Shown piece after piece: positions 63,771 to 64,000 of a stretch of DNA of 64,000 bases (the first letter of the stretch is position 1; each line of letters starts with the position of its first letter). The stretch comes from Rhizobium glycinendophyticum (GTDB taxonomy: Bacteria > Pseudomonadota > Alphaproteobacteria > Rhizobiales > Rhizobiaceae): positions 2,914,001 through 2,978,000 of the forward strand of contig NZ_VFYP01000001.1 of the NCBI RefSeq assembly GCF_006443685.1, read 5' to 3'. Both the position numbers and the translations under genes were made by a program. The notes beneath the pieces were generated by a model that searched no databases, had not been told where the DNA came from, and saw only the letters and a program-made list of their open reading frames with translations.

Positions 63771-64000
63771 ATGCGTGACCACGCGCCTTATGCGCTCTTC
63801 CGCGACGACCGCGCGGGGACAAGCCTCGTTTTTGCCGAACCGCAGACGCTCGTCGTCGCCCGGACGGCAGACGAGATTGAGCCGGCGCTTGCCATTTTGG
63901 AAGCACACCGCAAAGCCGGGAAATGGCTCGCGGGTTACCTCTCCTATGAAGCGGGCTTCCTCTTCGAGCCCAAGCTTCGGCCGCTGATTGAGGATTGGCG
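63771..64000 (+). CDS. pabB: Aminodeoxychorismate synthase component I, N-terminal part (cut by window edge)
   Basis: The first 76 codons of a gene continuing beyond base 64000. The reading MRDHAPYALFRDDRAG, then GKWLAGYLSYEAGFLFEPKL, matches the start of PabB-type chorismate-utilising enzymes, where the GYLSYEAG strand is characteristic. PabB makes aminodeoxychorismate for folate synthesis. The catalytic domain lies outside the window, so the call rests on the N-terminus alone. Confidence 0.8.
   Translation, partial: MRDHAPYALFRDDRAGTSLVFAEPQTLVVARTADEIEPALAILEAHRKAGKWLAGYLSYEAGFLFEPKLRPLIEDW

Overview
The window is a gene-dense, GC-rich stretch of an alphaproteobacterial chromosome, almost certainly from the Rhizobiaceae (Rhizobium/Agrobacterium/Sinorhizobium relatives). 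The evidence is the gene order ruv - tol/pal - tilS - ftsH - glmM, a tkt/gap/pgk/class I fba cluster, zapA next to a DUF4164 gene, the alphaproteobacterial cell-cycle and nucleoid proteins RcdA and GapR with a CtrA-type box, and rhizobial-type promoters (CTTGAC-like -35, CTATAT-like -10). Almost everything is core chromosome. I see no insertion sequence, prophage, CRISPR array, rRNA or tRNA gene.

Layout. 1-1.5 kb: start of an outer membrane protein gene and a flavin-dependent oxidoreductase. 1.6-7.3 kb: ruvC, ruvA and ruvB for Holliday-junction processing, with one complete VapBC toxin-antitoxin module between ruvC and ruvA and a second, unrelated one between ruvA and ruvB. A tight chain of a Tat-exported phosphoesterase, a NUDIX hydrolase and a DinB-family protein follows. 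7.3-18.4 kb: ybgC-tolQ-tolR-tolA-tolB-pal-cpoB (envelope constriction), tilS, ftsH and glmM. 18.5-22.3 kb: YebC-family regulator, a flavin-type stress protein, an MBL-fold protein, a YmdB-like phosphoesterase and 5-formyltetrahydrofolate cyclo-ligase. 22.5-25.5 kb: a chemoreceptor on the plus strand that splits the usual zapA - 6S RNA - cyclo-ligase order; the 6S RNA (ssrS) candidate lies at about 24567-24730 on the minus strand. 25.9-33.7 kb: central carbon genes tkt, gap, pgk and fba, with a K+/H+ antiporter gene between gap and pgk. 33.8-39.6 kb: PhzF-like protein, PACE-type transporter, MFS transporter, DUF1192 protein, a candidate small RNA, rcdA, a stand-alone patatin phospholipase and rpmE. 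39.8-49.6 kb: ABC exporter, FAD dehydrogenase, a MotA/ExbB-like plus OmpA-like stator pair, inositol monophosphatase, a Sel1-repeat protein, a divergent ThiE-like protein, a TauE/SafE permease and an ArsR-type regulator. 49.8-58 kb: two YdcH-like genes, purEK, rpmJ, a TPR protein, an alpha/beta hydrolase, pyk with a DUF1036 gene, N-formylglutamate amidohydrolase, a DUF1244 gene and gapR. 58-64 kb: a DUF882 (M15-like) peptidase with a long low-complexity tail, an NtrC-like regulator without the GAFTGA loop, pepF, and the start of pabB.

The most unusual feature is the ruv locus. Two VapBC modules, each with its own promoter-like sequence and an inverted repeat over the translation start region, are interleaved with the three ruv genes, and the second toxin overlaps the ruvB start by four bases (ATGA). 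Other points of interest are the stator pair, the candidate sRNA, a CtrA box at rcdA, a long perfect palindrome upstream of fba, a hairpin over the patatin ribosome-binding site, and the regulator without GAFTGA.

Start codons were chosen from ribosome-binding sites, overlaps and family length. No similarity search or folding program was run, so family names rest on recognised motifs and context.
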